Part shown: piece by piece, positions 1-9,520 of the stretch
How positions within the stretch are numbered: position 1 is the stretch's first letter
Layout of the letters: every line of letters starts with the position of its first letter
Assembly: GCF_014360585.1 (NCBI RefSeq)
Contig: NZ_JACIXG010000034.1
Coordinates: 1-51,531 of the forward strand
DNA from: Nocardioides sp.
GTDB lineage: Bacteria > Actinomycetota > Actinomycetes > Propionibacteriales > Nocardioidaceae
DNA length: 51,531 nt
Direction of reading: 5' to 3'
Notes under the pieces: generated by a model
Told to the model about the DNA's origin: nothing
The model's database searches: none
Seen by the model: only the letters and a program-made list of their open reading frames with translations
Program-made: the position numbers and the translations under genes

Positions 1-78
1 TATTTCTTTGTGGCGAACAGTATATTGTATTTTTTTTTAACCCCTTTTAAAAAAGTAATCCCACGTCTCGGTCCCAGA
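1..78. other. AT-rich window edge, probable contig end
   Basis: About the first 60 bases are AT-rich with homopolymer runs (nine or more T in a row, then runs of C, T and A), in sharp contrast to the GC-rich sequence that begins near 61. No coding sequence or convincing promoter is visible. The abrupt change suggests low-quality sequence at a contig end rather than biology; an AT-rich terminator after the exporter gene is a weaker alternative. Confidence 0.5.
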
Positions 79-1727
79 TCAGCTCGTGATGTCGCGGCGG
101 CGGAAGCCGACGAACGCAGCCAGGAGCAGAACGGCTGCGACCACACTGAGGCCGATCATGTGTGACGGCTCGATGGGCTCCTGGGGGTAGCGGCCGACCC
201 ACCAGATGGGCGAGATGCCGGCTACGGCGTCCGGGAGGTCGAAGAGGGGCCCGAACATCCCGGTGATGGCGGTGAACGCGAAGAGCGCCCAGACGATCGG
301 CGTGATCTTCGGGACCCAGGCGTACAGGGCCGCGGTCAGCGCCATGAAGACCGCGACTGCGGGCAGGAACGCCGCGCCGCCCTTCAGGAACGTCGCCAGC
401 TCGACCTCACCGTTGACCAGCGCACCGGCCCACAGCGCGAGCGCACCGGAGATCATGGTCAGTACGAAGGCGCCGAACGCCACGACGGCGAGGTGTGCGG
501 CGAACCAGCGGCCACGCGAGACCGGCTTGGCCAAGGTGATGTCGAGCCGGCCCTCGGTCTCCTCGCTCTTGGCCCGCAGCGTGGTGGCGATCGCATACCC
601 GGCAGCGGCCAGTGCGGCGTACAGGATCATGATCGCCAGGAACCCGGTGAGCGGGTCGTCGCCGAACAGCTTGGCTGCCTCGGGGTTGGAACCCGCCATG
701 TCGTCGACCATGTCCTCGACGCCTTCGCCGAGGTAGGTGCCGGTCGCCCCGAACATCACGAAGGTGCCGAGGAACCACCAGAACAGAGCGATCCGCTGCT
801 GGCGCCAGGACATCGCGAGCGGGTTCGAGAGCATCGAGGGAGCCTCGGCCCGACCCGATCCGCCGGTGAGCAGGGCCCCGTCGAAGTCGCGCTTCGAGGC
901 CAGGAAGGCCCCGAGCGCGAGCAGTACCAGGATCGCCACGACACTCAGCGCGAGCGGCCACCAGCGCAGATCGACGTACGCCCGCATCTGCTGTGCCCAC
1001 GCGATCGGCGAGAGCCAGGAGAGCCAGGTGCCGTGCTCGCCGGGCTCGGCCTGCAGGTCGCCGATGCCGCGCACCAGCACCGCGACGCCCAGGACCGCGA
1101 GACCGAGACCGGTCGCGCCGCGCCCGTTCGTGGTCAGCTGCGAGGTGACCAGGGCGACGGCGGCGAAGACCAGGCCGGTGACGGCGATCGTCGTCGAGAG
1201 CGCGAAGGTGTCGGCGACGGCGAGGTCGCCCGCGGTGATGAGCAGCGCGCTGCCGAGCAGGGCGAAGACGACGTTGGCGATGATCACCGTGAGCAGCGAC
1301 GCGGCTACTGCCGCGTGCCGCCCGACCGCGCCGGACCGGACCAGCTCGGCCCGACCGCTCTCCTCCTCGGCGCGAGTGTTGCGCACGACCTCGAACATGT
1401 TCATGACGCCGAGCAGACCGATCATCCACAGGGTCATCTCGTTGGCGAACATGGCGCCGATCGTGTAGTCGTCGAGCCCGTAGTTGGGCCCGCCGAGGAA
1501 GATCGACGCCGGCTGCTCCATCAGCGCTGCCCGTCCTGCGCGGTCCTCGGCGGTCGGGTAGAGCGCGCTCAGCGCCGTGACGAAGTAGGCGTACAACGCC
1601 AGCAGCGAGACCGTCCACACCGTCAGCCGGACCCGGTCGCGCCGCAGCATGAACCGGGTCAGGTGCCAGGTGCCGGCGAAGGAGTCCAGCGGCGTACGCC
1701 TCGGGACGGCCGGGGCAAGCGTGCTCA

Positions 1728-1728
<1 letters not shown>
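79..1728 (-). CDS. ABC-2 type exporter permease, 12-TM type
   Basis: Membrane permease of an ABC exporter, 549 residues. It has repeated hydrophobic segments in two halves, roughly residues 30-300 and 310-545, the duplicated layout of the large actinobacterial permeases annotated as putative antibiotic or polyketide exporters. The ATG at 1728 shares its A with the TGA of the upstream ATPase gene, so the two are translationally coupled. This start is chosen over a longer open frame because the upstream part only shadows the ATPase gene. With the ATPase and the TetR gene it forms a three-gene unit. The substrate cannot be read from the sequence; a drug, lipid or self-made metabolite is possible. 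Confidence 0.85.
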
Positions 1729-2663
<935 letters not shown>

Positions 2664-2718
2664 GGCTAGCTCGCTTCCGCGTAGGGAGGGTAGAAGGACG
2701 TACGCCGACGGCCTGGCG

Positions 2719-3390
2719 TCATTCAGACGGGGGCTCCGTGGCGGGGTCCTGTGGCGGGTCGGGGACGTAGAGCAGGTAGTCGTCGAGCATGCGGCGAGTG
2801 GTGAAGAAACCCTGGGAGTAGAGCTCGATCATCGGGAGGTAGCTGGTCGTGATGAAGTCGCGCACGATGCTGCCGAGGTCTGCGGGGTCCTCGGGTGGGT
2901 TGAGGGTGATCTCGAGGATGAGCACGCCGAGGGCCGACAGGGTCAGGTAGCGCGCGCGGGCAGGCTCGTCGAGGCTCGGCTTGATCAGGCCCGCCTCTAC
3001 GCCGTGCTTGGTGTAGCCGACCGCGTCCTCGACCATCTGCTCGATGAAGCTGCGGCCGACCGGGCCGCCGTCCTGGACCGAGCGCAGGACGTAACCGAGC
3101 ATCGGCGCGTACTCGTCGGCCGCGGCGAACCGGTGCAGGATGCCCTTCCCGGATGCCAGGTCGTCGATCGACTCGTTCTTGACGGCGCGGATCTCGGTGA
3201 GGACCCGCTCGTCGCACTCGGCGTGCAGGGCGTCCTTGGAGCCGAAGTGATGCATCACAAGGGCCGGGCTCACTCCGGCGTCGGTGGCGATCGTGCGGAC
3301 CGAGGCGCCGAAGCCGTCACGCGCGAACCGCAGCACGGCCGCGTCGCGGATTCGCTCGCGGGTGCTCTGGTCGGCGGAGGCTGAACGCAT
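2719..3390 (-). CDS. TetR family transcriptional regulator
   Basis: One-component repressor of 223 residues. The N-terminal ~50 residues carry the TetR helix-turn-helix (RTIATDAGVSPALVMHHFGSK), and the rest is a helical ligand-binding domain ending in an acidic Pro-rich tail. The ATG at 3390 is preferred; a TTG two codons upstream is also in frame. The gene leads the tetR-ATPase-permease unit, and two palindromic half-site pairs cover its start codon and the bases just upstream. Autorepression relieved by an exported compound is therefore likely. The ligand is unknown. Confidence 0.9.
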   Translation of the reverse strand: MRSASADQSTRERIRDAAVLRFARDGFGASVRTIATDAGVSPALVMHHFGSKDALHAECDERVLTEIRAVKNESIDDLASGKGILHRFAAADEYAPMLGYVLRSVQDGGPVGRSFIEQMVEDAVGYTKHGVEAGLIKPSLDEPARARYLTLSALGVLILEITLNPPEDPADLGSIVRDFITTSYLPMIELYSQGFFTTRRMLDDYLLYVPDPPQDPATEPPSE

Positions 3391-3413
3391 GTTCAATGCT
3401 AAACACGTGTTCA
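3382..3413. promoter_or_regulatory. Tandem palindromic operator of the TetR exporter operon
   Basis: Two 14-bp palindromes with the same consensus: TGAACGCATGTTCA at 3382-3395 and TAAACACGTGTTCA at 3400-3413. They start 18 bp apart, so two dimers would sit about two helical turns apart. The first overlaps the tetR start codon and the second lies just upstream. This is the position expected for TetR autorepression; binding is inferred. Confidence 0.72.
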
Positions 3414-3437
3414 GCCCCCGCGCAAGGGGTTATCCGA

Positions 3438-4340
3438 TCAGTCGGTGGTCCAGCTGAAGTCGACCGCGATGGGGAAGTGGTCGGAGAGCATCAGACCGGT
3501 GCCGTCCTCACGGAAGTCGGCGTCCAGGTTGCGGTAGGAGGTCGCGCTCAGATCCATGCCGTCGCCGTCGCGGTAGAGCACCTTGTCGACGATCTCGCAC
3601 TCCACGCCTGGGTTCACCTCCGGGCACGCCAGGGCGGGGCTGCCGCGGTCGGGCTCGTCGCCGTTGCGTACCAGTTCCACCCAGGCATCGGTGAGCCCGT
3701 TGGCGGCGGCGAAGTCGGAGATGCGATCACCCTCGCGGGTGTAGCGCGTGTTCGTGTCACCCATGACCAGGACGGCGTTGCCGGCGGAGTGCGCGGAGAT
3801 GTACGCCGTGAGCTGCTCGAGATTTCCGCGTCGAGCGGCCTCGTCCAGGGCGCCGTCGCCGGCGTCGGCGTGCAGGTTGTAGACGTCGATCCAGGAGTCA
3901 GGGGCGATCTGGGCGCGGTGGAAGGTGAACCCCTTCGGCGTCAGGCAGTCGGCCGAGCCGATCCAGCAGTGCTTCCACGTGACGCGGTCGAGCGCCTCGT
4001 ACGGCTGGTGGTGCAGGCTGTTCAGCCCACTGCCGAACGGCACGCCTCCCGACGTCGGGGTGCGGTGGGCGTGCGCGTCGGTCTCGTAGAGGTAGGCGTG
4101 ATAGTTGAAGTCCTCCTGGACGTTGACGATGTCGAACTCGTCGATCCGGCGGCCGATCTCGTTGGTGGCGCTCTTGCGGGGTGTCGGGGCGCTGGAGATG
4201 GCTTCGGGGAGACCGGCGATGTTGTACGTCAGCGCGCTGAAGCTCCCGTCCTGGGCCTGCGCCGGGGTGGCGCCGAGAACGGGTAGGGCGGTGGCGAGCG
4301 AGATGGTCGCGACGGCGAGGAGGCGATTGATCTGAGGCAC
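3438..4340 (-). CDS. Secreted endonuclease/exonuclease/phosphatase-family protein
   Basis: Exported hydrolase of 300 residues with a signal peptide (positively charged start, hydrophobic core about residues 5-22, AQAQ cleavage region). The mature part has the DNase I/sphingomyelinase-like fold signatures: NVQED for the metal-binding Glu, YNLHADAG, VMGDTNTRY, and LSDHFPI for the catalytic Asp-His near the C-terminus. The substrate could be a phosphodiester in nucleic acid, sphingomyelin or a phosphoinositide; the motifs alone do not decide. The start is GTG at 4340, with GGAG six bases upstream. It ends 48 bp before tetR in the same direction but is separated from it by the operator. Confidence 0.85.
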   Translation of the reverse strand: MPQINRLLAVATISLATALPVLGATPAQAQDGSFSALTYNIAGLPEAISSAPTPRKSATNEIGRRIDEFDIVNVQEDFNYHAYLYETDAHAHRTPTSGGVPFGSGLNSLHHQPYEALDRVTWKHCWIGSADCLTPKGFTFHRAQIAPDSWIDVYNLHADAGDGALDEAARRGNLEQLTAYISAHSAGNAVLVMGDTNTRYTREGDRISDFAAANGLTDAWVELVRNGDEPDRGSPALACPEVNPGVECEIVDKVLYRDGDGMDLSATSYRNLDADFREDGTGLMLSDHFPIAVDFSWTTD

Positions 4341-4442
4341 GAGAAACTCCGATCGACAGTGTGGGGGTGCTGCCGGAGTCGGCAGCGCCGAGCCACCCCA
4401 TCGTGGCGGACGTCGCTGCGGATGTCCTCGGATCCGCGCGAG

Positions 4443-5954
4443 TCAGCCCGCGTAACGAGCAGCCCGAGCCGCAGGGTCGCCGGGGCCGGCGGCGAGCAGC
4501 GCGAGCAGCTCGTCCTCCAGGATCGCGCCGACCCGGCGGCAGAAGGCCACGGGCTCGTCGGCGGCGTCGGGGGACTCGGTGACGATCCGGTCGACCACGC
4601 CGATCTGCAGGAGGTCTACTGCCAGGACCCGCTGCGCCTCGGCCATCTCGGCGGCATGGTCGGAGTTGCCGTGCACGATCGCGCTCGCGCCTTCTGGCGG
4701 CAGCGGAGAGAGCCAGGCGTGCTGGGCGGCGACCACCCGGTCGGCCGGGAGGAAGGCGAGCGCGCCGCCGCCGTTGCCCTCGCCGAGCATCAGGCTGAGC
4801 GTCGGGGTCTCGACGTTGACGAGCGCTCCCAGCGTACGCGCGATCTCGCCGGCGATGCCGCCGTTCTCCGCCTCGGCCGACAGCGCGGCGCCGGGGGTGT
4901 CGATGACGGTGACGACGGGGAGGCCGACGCCGGCGGCGAGCTTCATCCCGCGCTGTGCCTCGCGCAGCCCCTCCGGGCCGAGCGGCTGATGGGCCTGCTC
5001 GCGGCGGTCCTGGGCCAGCACCAGGCACGGCGCCGACCCGAACCGAGCCAGCGCGATGATCAGGCCCGGGTCGCGCTCGCCCTGCCCGGTGCCGTTGAGA
5101 GGTACGACGTCCGAGGCCGCGATCCGGAGCAGCGCTCGCGCCCCTGGTCGGTCCGCCCGCCGGGACCGCGTGATCGCGTCCCAGGTGTCGATCGCCGAGA
5201 AGTCGCGCGCGTCGGCCGAAGCGTCACTCCCGTCGGCCGAAGCGTCACTCGCTGACGTCTCGGCCGACGCGAGTGACGTCTCGTGCCGGAGGTCGAGGAT
5301 GGTGAGTACGCGGTCGACGAGCCCGGCGAGCTCGTCGGGAGGTACGACGCCGTCGACCAGGCCGTGCGCGAAGAGGTTCTCCGCGACCTGGACCCCGGAG
5401 GGGAAGGGCCGGCCGTTGAGCACCTCGTAGACCTTTGGCCCCAGGAAGCCCAGGAGCGCCTCGGGCTCGGCGACGGTGACATGCCCCAGAGAGCCCCAGG
5501 AGGCCATCACCCCGCCGGTGGTGGGGTGGCGCAGATAGACGAGGTAGGGGAGTCCGGCCGCCTTGTGCCGGGTGACCGCCTCGGCGATGCGCACCATCTG
5601 CACGAATGCCGGCGTACCTTCCTGCATCCGGGTCCCGCCCGAGGCGGGCCCGGCCAGCAGCGGCAGTCCTTCCCGCGTCGCCCGCTCCACGGCTGCGATG
5701 AGCCGGTCGGCCGACGCACGCCCGATCGATCCGGCGAGGAATCGGAACTCCGAGAGCACCACCGCCACCCGTCGTCCGGCGATCCGAGCCTCTCCGGTGA
5801 CCACCGACTCGTCGGTCCCGGCGCGCTCTCGCGCGCGAGCCAGGTCAGCGGCGTACGCCTCCGGGATCTCGCCGTAGGACGGCGGGGCGTCCCAGGGAGT
5901 CCACGTGCCGGGGTCGAGGACGAGGTCGATCAGCTCAGCGGAGGTCAAGCCCAT
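4443..5954 (-). CDS. Fused acyl-CoA carboxylase carboxyltransferase (beta+alpha)
   Basis: Carboxyltransferase component of a biotin-dependent acyl-CoA carboxylase, 503 residues, with both crotonase-fold halves in one chain. The first half (about 1-235) resembles AccD: it has LAGPASGGTRMQEG and HPTTGGVMAS oxyanion loops but no N-terminal zinc-finger cysteines. The second half (about 255-503) resembles AccA, with VIDTPGAALSAEAE and LGEGNGGGALAF. The halves are joined by an Asp/Ser/Ala linker encoded by 21-bp repeats. No biotin carboxylase or biotin carrier gene is nearby, so the partner must be elsewhere. TATGGT at 5961-5966 on the minus strand lies six bases before the ATG, suggesting a leaderless mRNA. 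Whether it acts on acetyl- or propionyl-CoA cannot be told. Confidence 0.85.
   Translation of the reverse strand: MGLTSAELIDLVLDPGTWTPWDAPPSYGEIPEAYAADLARARERAGTDESVVTGEARIAGRRVAVVLSEFRFLAGSIGRASADRLIAAVERATREGLPLLAGPASGGTRMQEGTPAFVQMVRIAEAVTRHKAAGLPYLVYLRHPTTGGVMASWGSLGHVTVAEPEALLGFLGPKVYEVLNGRPFPSGVQVAENLFAHGLVDGVVPPDELAGLVDRVLTILDLRHETSLASAETSASDASADGSDASADARDFSAIDTWDAITRSRRADRPGARALLRIAASDVVPLNGTGQGERDPGLIIALARFGSAPCLVLAQDRREQAHQPLGPEGLREAQRGMKLAAGVGLPVVTVIDTPGAALSAEAENGGIAGEIARTLGALVNVETPTLSLMLGEGNGGGALAFLPADRVVAAQHAWLSPLPPEGASAIVHGNSDHAAEMAEAQRVLAVDLLQIGVVDRIVTESPDAADEPVAFCRRVGAILEDELLALLAAGPGDPAARAARYAG
5209..5283. repeat. 21-bp minisatellite inside the carboxyltransferase gene
   Basis: Two direct 21-bp units of the form CGTCGGCCGAAGCGTCACTC, followed by an inverted, partly diverged copy (TCGGCCGACGCGAGTGACG). 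In the gene frame each unit encodes the heptad DASADGS or a variant, giving the linker between the two catalytic halves. A related 21-bp array lies at 42175-42240 in an unrelated gene. Confidence 0.8.
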
Positions 5955-6173
5955 GGACCGACCATACCCAGGGATTGGCTCGGTGGTCAGTCCAGTCCAG
6001 ATCGGCGGATCTTGTCGCTAACGGGCACAAACGATGCGAGTTGGCTGTAGTTAACCCGAACGACATGCTGCTGACCTGCGAAAACCGTTGGTAGGTGGAG
6101 GGTGTTCGTTCTATTCTGGTAGCACCCGGTTCGCGCCGGGCTCAGTCATCCAAGCCCAACCGAAGGTCCAGCC
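5955..6173 (+). promoter_or_regulatory. Leader region with possible promoter upstream of the HNH gene
   Basis: Non-coding interval before the leader ORF. A plausible sigma-70 style promoter is TTGGTA (6088-6093) and TATTCT (6112-6117) with an 18-bp spacer, pointing to a transcript starting near 6124. No other gene is visible here. The promoter call rests on motif match only. Confidence 0.35.
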
Positions 6174-6266
6174 ATGAACGCGCAGCACTCGACCACCGCC
6201 CCGGCGGCCTGGTCGCTGACCGCTGCGCACGAGCGCGACCCTCATGCCCGCGGGAGCCGACAGTGA
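6174..6266 (+). CDS. Possible 30-residue leader peptide
   Basis: Small ORF beginning ATG AAC GCG at 6174 and ending TGA at 6264-6266, with a weak GAAGG about eight bases upstream. The peptide is rich in Ala, His, Thr and Arg and resembles no family I know. Its stop lies five bases before a perfect hairpin and 30 bases before a strong terminator, so it may act as a cis-regulatory leader ORF for the HNH gene. Chance occurrence is possible because such short ORFs are common. Confidence 0.35.
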   Translation: MNAQHSTTAPAAWSLTAAHERDPHARGSRQ

Positions 6267-6270
6267 CCTG

Positions 6271-6349
6271 GGTGCATAGCTGCACCGGATCACTCCGGGC
6301 CGCTCCTGCGAGACATGTCCGTCTCGCCGGGGCGGCCCCTCTTTTGTTT
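6271..6349 (+). terminator. Hairpin plus strong intrinsic terminator/attenuator before the HNH gene
   Basis: A perfect six-bp hairpin (GGTGCA-TAGC-TGCACC, 6271-6286) is followed by a long stem at 6297-6339. GGGCCGCTCC pairs with GGGGCGGCCC, and an inner GCGAGAC pairs with GTCTCGC. The stem runs directly into CTCTTTTGTTT (6340-6350). This is one of the few terminators here with a real U-tract. It lies about 65 nt upstream of the HNH start, after a candidate promoter and leader ORF, so attenuation of the HNH gene is a reasonable inference. Confidence 0.75.
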
Positions 6350-6414
6350 CAGTCCAGTGTTTCCGTCCGATCGACACGCGATCTCTATCCGACTCTCCTG
6401 GGAGGTAACCGAGC

Positions 6415-6870
6415 ATGACCACGACCATGGGTGCAGTGACCCTGTACAACGCCTCCTTCGAGCCGCTCGGGAGGGTCTCGTTCAAGCACGCCGTGCGGAT
6501 GCTGTTCCGCGAGGTGGCGGTGGTCCACGAGCAACAGGGCGACAAGATGATCGGGCCACATCCATGGCCCAAGGCGGTGCGGCTGGTCCGCTACATCGCC
6601 ATGCACTGGATGTATCGCCCGGCCGGCTACTCCCGTGAGGGAGTGCTCAAGCGCGACCAGCATCGTTGTGCCTATTGCGGCGGCCACGCTCGCACCATCG
6701 ACCACCTGCTGCCCCAGTCGCGCGGCGGCAGGTGGACGTGGATGAACACCGTGGCGGCATGCGGCAGGTGCAACGGCCGCAAGGGCAACCGCACGCCCGA
6801 GGAGGCCCACATGTCCCTCCGGATCCAACCCTTCATCCCAACCCGTGCCCAGCTCGCCGCCATCGTCTGA
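6415..6870 (+). CDS. HNH endonuclease
   Basis: Small HNH nuclease of 151 residues. The C-terminal half carries the zinc-supported HNH fold: CAYC (C85, C88), IDHLLPQSRGG with the catalytic Asp-His (D96-H97), N111, and CGRC (C116, C119). The N-terminal ~70 residues (starting GAVTLYNASFEPLG) are typical of a conserved actinobacterial HNH family of unknown role. The start is supported by GGGAGGTAA eight bases upstream. It is a single gene behind the leader and terminator at 6174-6349. Its target is unknown; a genuine housekeeping or repair role is as likely as a mobile one, since no phage or intein context is present. Confidence 0.88.
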   Translation: MTTTMGAVTLYNASFEPLGRVSFKHAVRMLFREVAVVHEQQGDKMIGPHPWPKAVRLVRYIAMHWMYRPAGYSREGVLKRDQHRCAYCGGHARTIDHLLPQSRGGRWTWMNTVAACGRCNGRKGNRTPEEAHMSLRIQPFIPTRAQLAAIV

Positions 6871-6922
6871 CCCGTCGAGAGGTCAGAATGTGACGTCTCG
6901 GCGGGGAAAATGTCGCGTCGAC

Positions 6923-6959
6923 TTGACGCACCATTAATAAGTACGATGGACTAACAAAC
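6923..6959 (+). promoter_or_regulatory. Near-leaderless promoter of the amino-sugar operon
   Basis: TACGAT at 6942-6947 fits the actinobacterial TANNNT -10 box and ends 12 bases before the ATG at 6960. No ribosome-binding site precedes that ATG, which implies a leaderless or almost leaderless transcript. TTGACG at 6923-6928 is too close to be an optimal -35 but may contribute. The AT-rich stretch 6933-6959 could also hold the operator of the regulator it precedes. Confidence 0.45.
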
Positions 6960-8078
6960 ATGTCGAAGGCGAGACGGCGTACGTTGCGGCCGATCGGGAA
7001 GCTGCTGCAGGAAGATGCGCGGCGTCATCATCGTTCTCTGGTGCTCCAGCACCTCTTCGCGGTGGGTCCCGCGAGCCGTGCCGACCTGGCTCGATCCTCC
7101 GGTCTGACCCGGGCGACGGTCTCTGATCTGGTCGGCAGCCTGCTCGCCGACGGGCTCGTCGAGGAGCTCGGTGCGCCGGTGGAGAGCCGGGTGGGGAAGC
7201 CGCCCATGCTGGTCGGGCTCGCCGCCGATGCCACCCACATCGTGGCGATCGACGTCTCCGGGGACGACCAGGTCGCCGGGGCCGTGCTCAACCTGACCGG
7301 CGACGTCGTCCACCGCACCACCAGGTGCCGGGAGGGGCGCACCGGAAGCGAGGCCGTGCGCCTCGTGACCGGTCTGGTCACCGAGCTGATCGCCAGCTCC
7401 GCCCGGCCGATCCTCGGCATCGGGATCGGCAGCCCAGGTGTCGTCTCGGCCGACGGCACCGTGATCGACGCGCCCAACCTGGGCTGGACCGATGTCGCCC
7501 TGGCCGAGCATGTGCGCCGCGAGACCGGCCGACCGACGTACGTAGCCAACGACGCCAACACGGCGGTGCTGGGGGAGTACACCTTCGGGCAGTCCGGCGA
7601 CGGCGGGCTGATGCTCGTGCGGGTCGGCACCGGTGTCGGTGCCGGTCTCGTGCTCGAGGGCGCGCTGCTCCATGGTTTCGTCGACGCGGCCGGTGAGCTC
7701 GGGCACGTGACCGTCGACCCCGGAGGCGCGCTGTGCGCATGCGGCCGCTCGGGCTGCCTGGAGACCTTCCTCGCGGTGCCGCGCCTGCGGGAACGCATCG
7801 AGACAGGCCACGACGATGCGCTCGTGGAAGCCGGAGAACATCTTGGAAAGGCACTGGCGCCCGTGGTCGGAACCCTCAATCTTCACGAGCTGGTCCTCTC
7901 CGGGCCGGCCGAGCTCCTCGACGGACCGCTGCGGGAGACCGCTGATCGGATCATCCGCGAGCGGACGATGCCAGTCAGCGGCGAGCGGCTGGAGTTCCGT
8001 ACGTCCACGCTCGGCGAGGACGTCGTCATAGTCGGGGCTGCGGTGCTCGTCCTCGCCGGCGAGCTGGGAGTGTCGTGA
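6960..8078 (+). CDS. ROK family transcriptional regulator (NagC-like)
   Basis: Sugar-responsive regulator of 372 residues. The N-terminal winged helix (about residues 30-85, SRADLARSSGLTRATVSDLV) binds DNA. It is followed by a ROK kinase-like domain with a DVSGDD phosphate loop in which the kinase DxGGT motif is degraded, as is usual for regulators. The zinc-binding stretch CACGRSGCLE and GELGH motif are present. It is first in an operon with a GH3 hexosaminidase, a ROK kinase and NagB, so its effector is probably GlcNAc, GlcNAc-6-P or GlcN-6-P and its likely target is its own promoter. The stop overlaps the next start as TGATG. Confidence 0.9.
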   Translation: MSKARRRTLRPIGKLLQEDARRHHRSLVLQHLFAVGPASRADLARSSGLTRATVSDLVGSLLADGLVEELGAPVESRVGKPPMLVGLAADATHIVAIDVSGDDQVAGAVLNLTGDVVHRTTRCREGRTGSEAVRLVTGLVTELIASSARPILGIGIGSPGVVSADGTVIDAPNLGWTDVALAEHVRRETGRPTYVANDANTAVLGEYTFGQSGDGGLMLVRVGTGVGAGLVLEGALLHGFVDAAGELGHVTVDPGGALCACGRSGCLETFLAVPRLRERIETGHDDALVEAGEHLGKALAPVVGTLNLHELVLSGPAELLDGPLRETADRIIRERTMPVSGERLEFRTSTLGEDVVIVGAAVLVLAGELGVS

Positions 8079-9520
8079 TGCCGCCCTCGTCAGCCGTCGA
8101 GACCCTGGCGCTGCGCGTCCAGGTGTCCGCCTTCGCCGGCGCCACGCTGCCCGCCGACCACGCCGACCTGCTCCGCGAAGGCCTGGGCGGGATCTGCCTC
8201 TTCGGCACCAACACCGGGGCCGGTGCGGAATCCGTACGCAGCCTGGCGGCCGAGATCCGATCCGCCGCTGCCTTGGGTGGCCGGGCCCCGGTGATCACCA
8301 TCGACGAGGAAGGCGGGGACGTCACCCGGCTGGAGGCGCTCACCGGCTCCTCGGTGCTCGGGGCCGCTGCCCTCGGCGCAGCCGACGACCTGGCGCTGAC
8401 CGAGGAGACCGGCCGGGCCGTCGGAGCACGGCTGGCGTGGGCCGGCGTCAACCTCGACCTCGCACCCGTCGCGGACGTGAACTCCAACCCCGACAACCCG
8501 GTGATCGCGACCCGGTCGTTCTCCCACGACGCCGGCGTGGCCGCCGAGCACGTCGCCGCGTGGGTGCGGGGCCTGGAGTCGGCCGGTGTCGCCGCCTGCG
8601 TCAAGCACTTCCCCGGCCATGGCGACACCGGCCAGGACAGTCACGTCGCCCTGCCTGTCCTCGACGCCGACCTGGCGACGCTTCACGAGCGTGAGCTGGT
8701 CCCGTTCCTGGCGGCCGTCGAGGCCGGCGCCGCCTCGGTGATGACCTCCCACATCGTGGTGCCGGCGCTCGACCCCGACCTGCCCGGCACGCTCTCGGCG
8801 CCGGTGCTGGGCCTGCTGCGCGAGCTGGGCTTCGACGGGCCGATCGTCACCGACGCCCTCGACATGGCCGGAGCCTCTGCCGAGCGCGGGATCCCGGCTG
8901 CCGCGGTGCTCTCGCTCGCGGCGGGGGCCGACCTGCTCGTCCTCGGTCCCGACAAGCCCGCCTCGCTGGTCCGCGACACGACCGCCGCGATCGTGGCCGC
9001 CGTCGAGTCCGGTGAGCTCGCGCTGGAGCGGCTCCAGGATGCTGTCGCGCGTATCGACCGGCTGCTCGCCGCCTTCCCCGGAACCCAGCAGCGCCCGGAC
9101 GTCGATCCGAAGCTCGAGCAGCGCTCGATCGAGGGTGCCCGCCGCGCGCTCGCGACGGCGAGCGACCTCACCGATATCCCGGACCTCGCCGGTGCCCGGG
9201 TGGTGAGCGTCGACACCGAGGCGAACATCGCCGTCGGCGACGTCCCCTGGGGTCTTCCTCCGGACGTCGTCCTGCGCCCGGGCGAACCGCTCCCTGATCT
9301 CCCAGATGCGCCCCTCATCGTGCAGGTGCGCGACGCCCACCGGCGCCCCGACGTCGGCCAGACCGTCGCGGAGCTCCGCGGCGTTGCGGTGCTGGTGGAA
9401 TGGGGCTGGCCCGGGACGTACGACGGACGGCGGTTGCCGCGCCTGTGTCCGCAGGGCTTCTCCCTGCCGGGCGCGGCCGCCGTGACCGAGGTGCTGCGAC
9501 GATCGGGCTGGGACCAGTGA
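8078..9520 (+). CDS. Glycoside hydrolase family 3, beta-N-acetylhexosaminidase-like
   Basis: Likely releases N-acetylglucosamine from peptidoglycan fragments or chitooligosaccharides. The NagZ-type GH3 signature KHFPGHGDTGQDSH is at residues 176-189, with the His/Asp that act as the unusual acid/base. The nucleophile is probably D259 in IVTDALDM. Total length is 480 residues, longer than bacterial NagZ (~340); the extra ~130 residues form a C-terminal domain as in two-domain actinobacterial enzymes. There is no signal peptide, so it should act in the cytosol on imported fragments. ATG at 8078 overlaps the regulator's stop (GTG at 8075 is an alternative). The product would feed the following kinase and NagB. 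Confidence 0.88.
   Translation: MPPSSAVETLALRVQVSAFAGATLPADHADLLREGLGGICLFGTNTGAGAESVRSLAAEIRSAAALGGRAPVITIDEEGGDVTRLEALTGSSVLGAAALGAADDLALTEETGRAVGARLAWAGVNLDLAPVADVNSNPDNPVIATRSFSHDAGVAAEHVAAWVRGLESAGVAACVKHFPGHGDTGQDSHVALPVLDADLATLHERELVPFLAAVEAGAASVMTSHIVVPALDPDLPGTLSAPVLGLLRELGFDGPIVTDALDMAGASAERGIPAAAVLSLAAGADLLVLGPDKPASLVRDTTAAIVAAVESGELALERLQDAVARIDRLLAAFPGTQQRPDVDPKLEQRSIEGARRALATASDLTDIPDLAGARVVSVDTEANIAVGDVPWGLPPDVVLRPGEPLPDLPDAPLIVQVRDAHRRPDVGQTVAELRGVAVLVEWGWPGTYDGRRLPRLCPQGFSLPGAAAVTEVLRRSGWDQ

Noticed and set aside
6014..6040. Possible DNA-damage (RecA-NDp/PafBC) promoter starting TTGTCGCTA before the HNH gene
   Set aside because: Only the TTGTC part fits; the second half and the -10 do not match at the required spacing.
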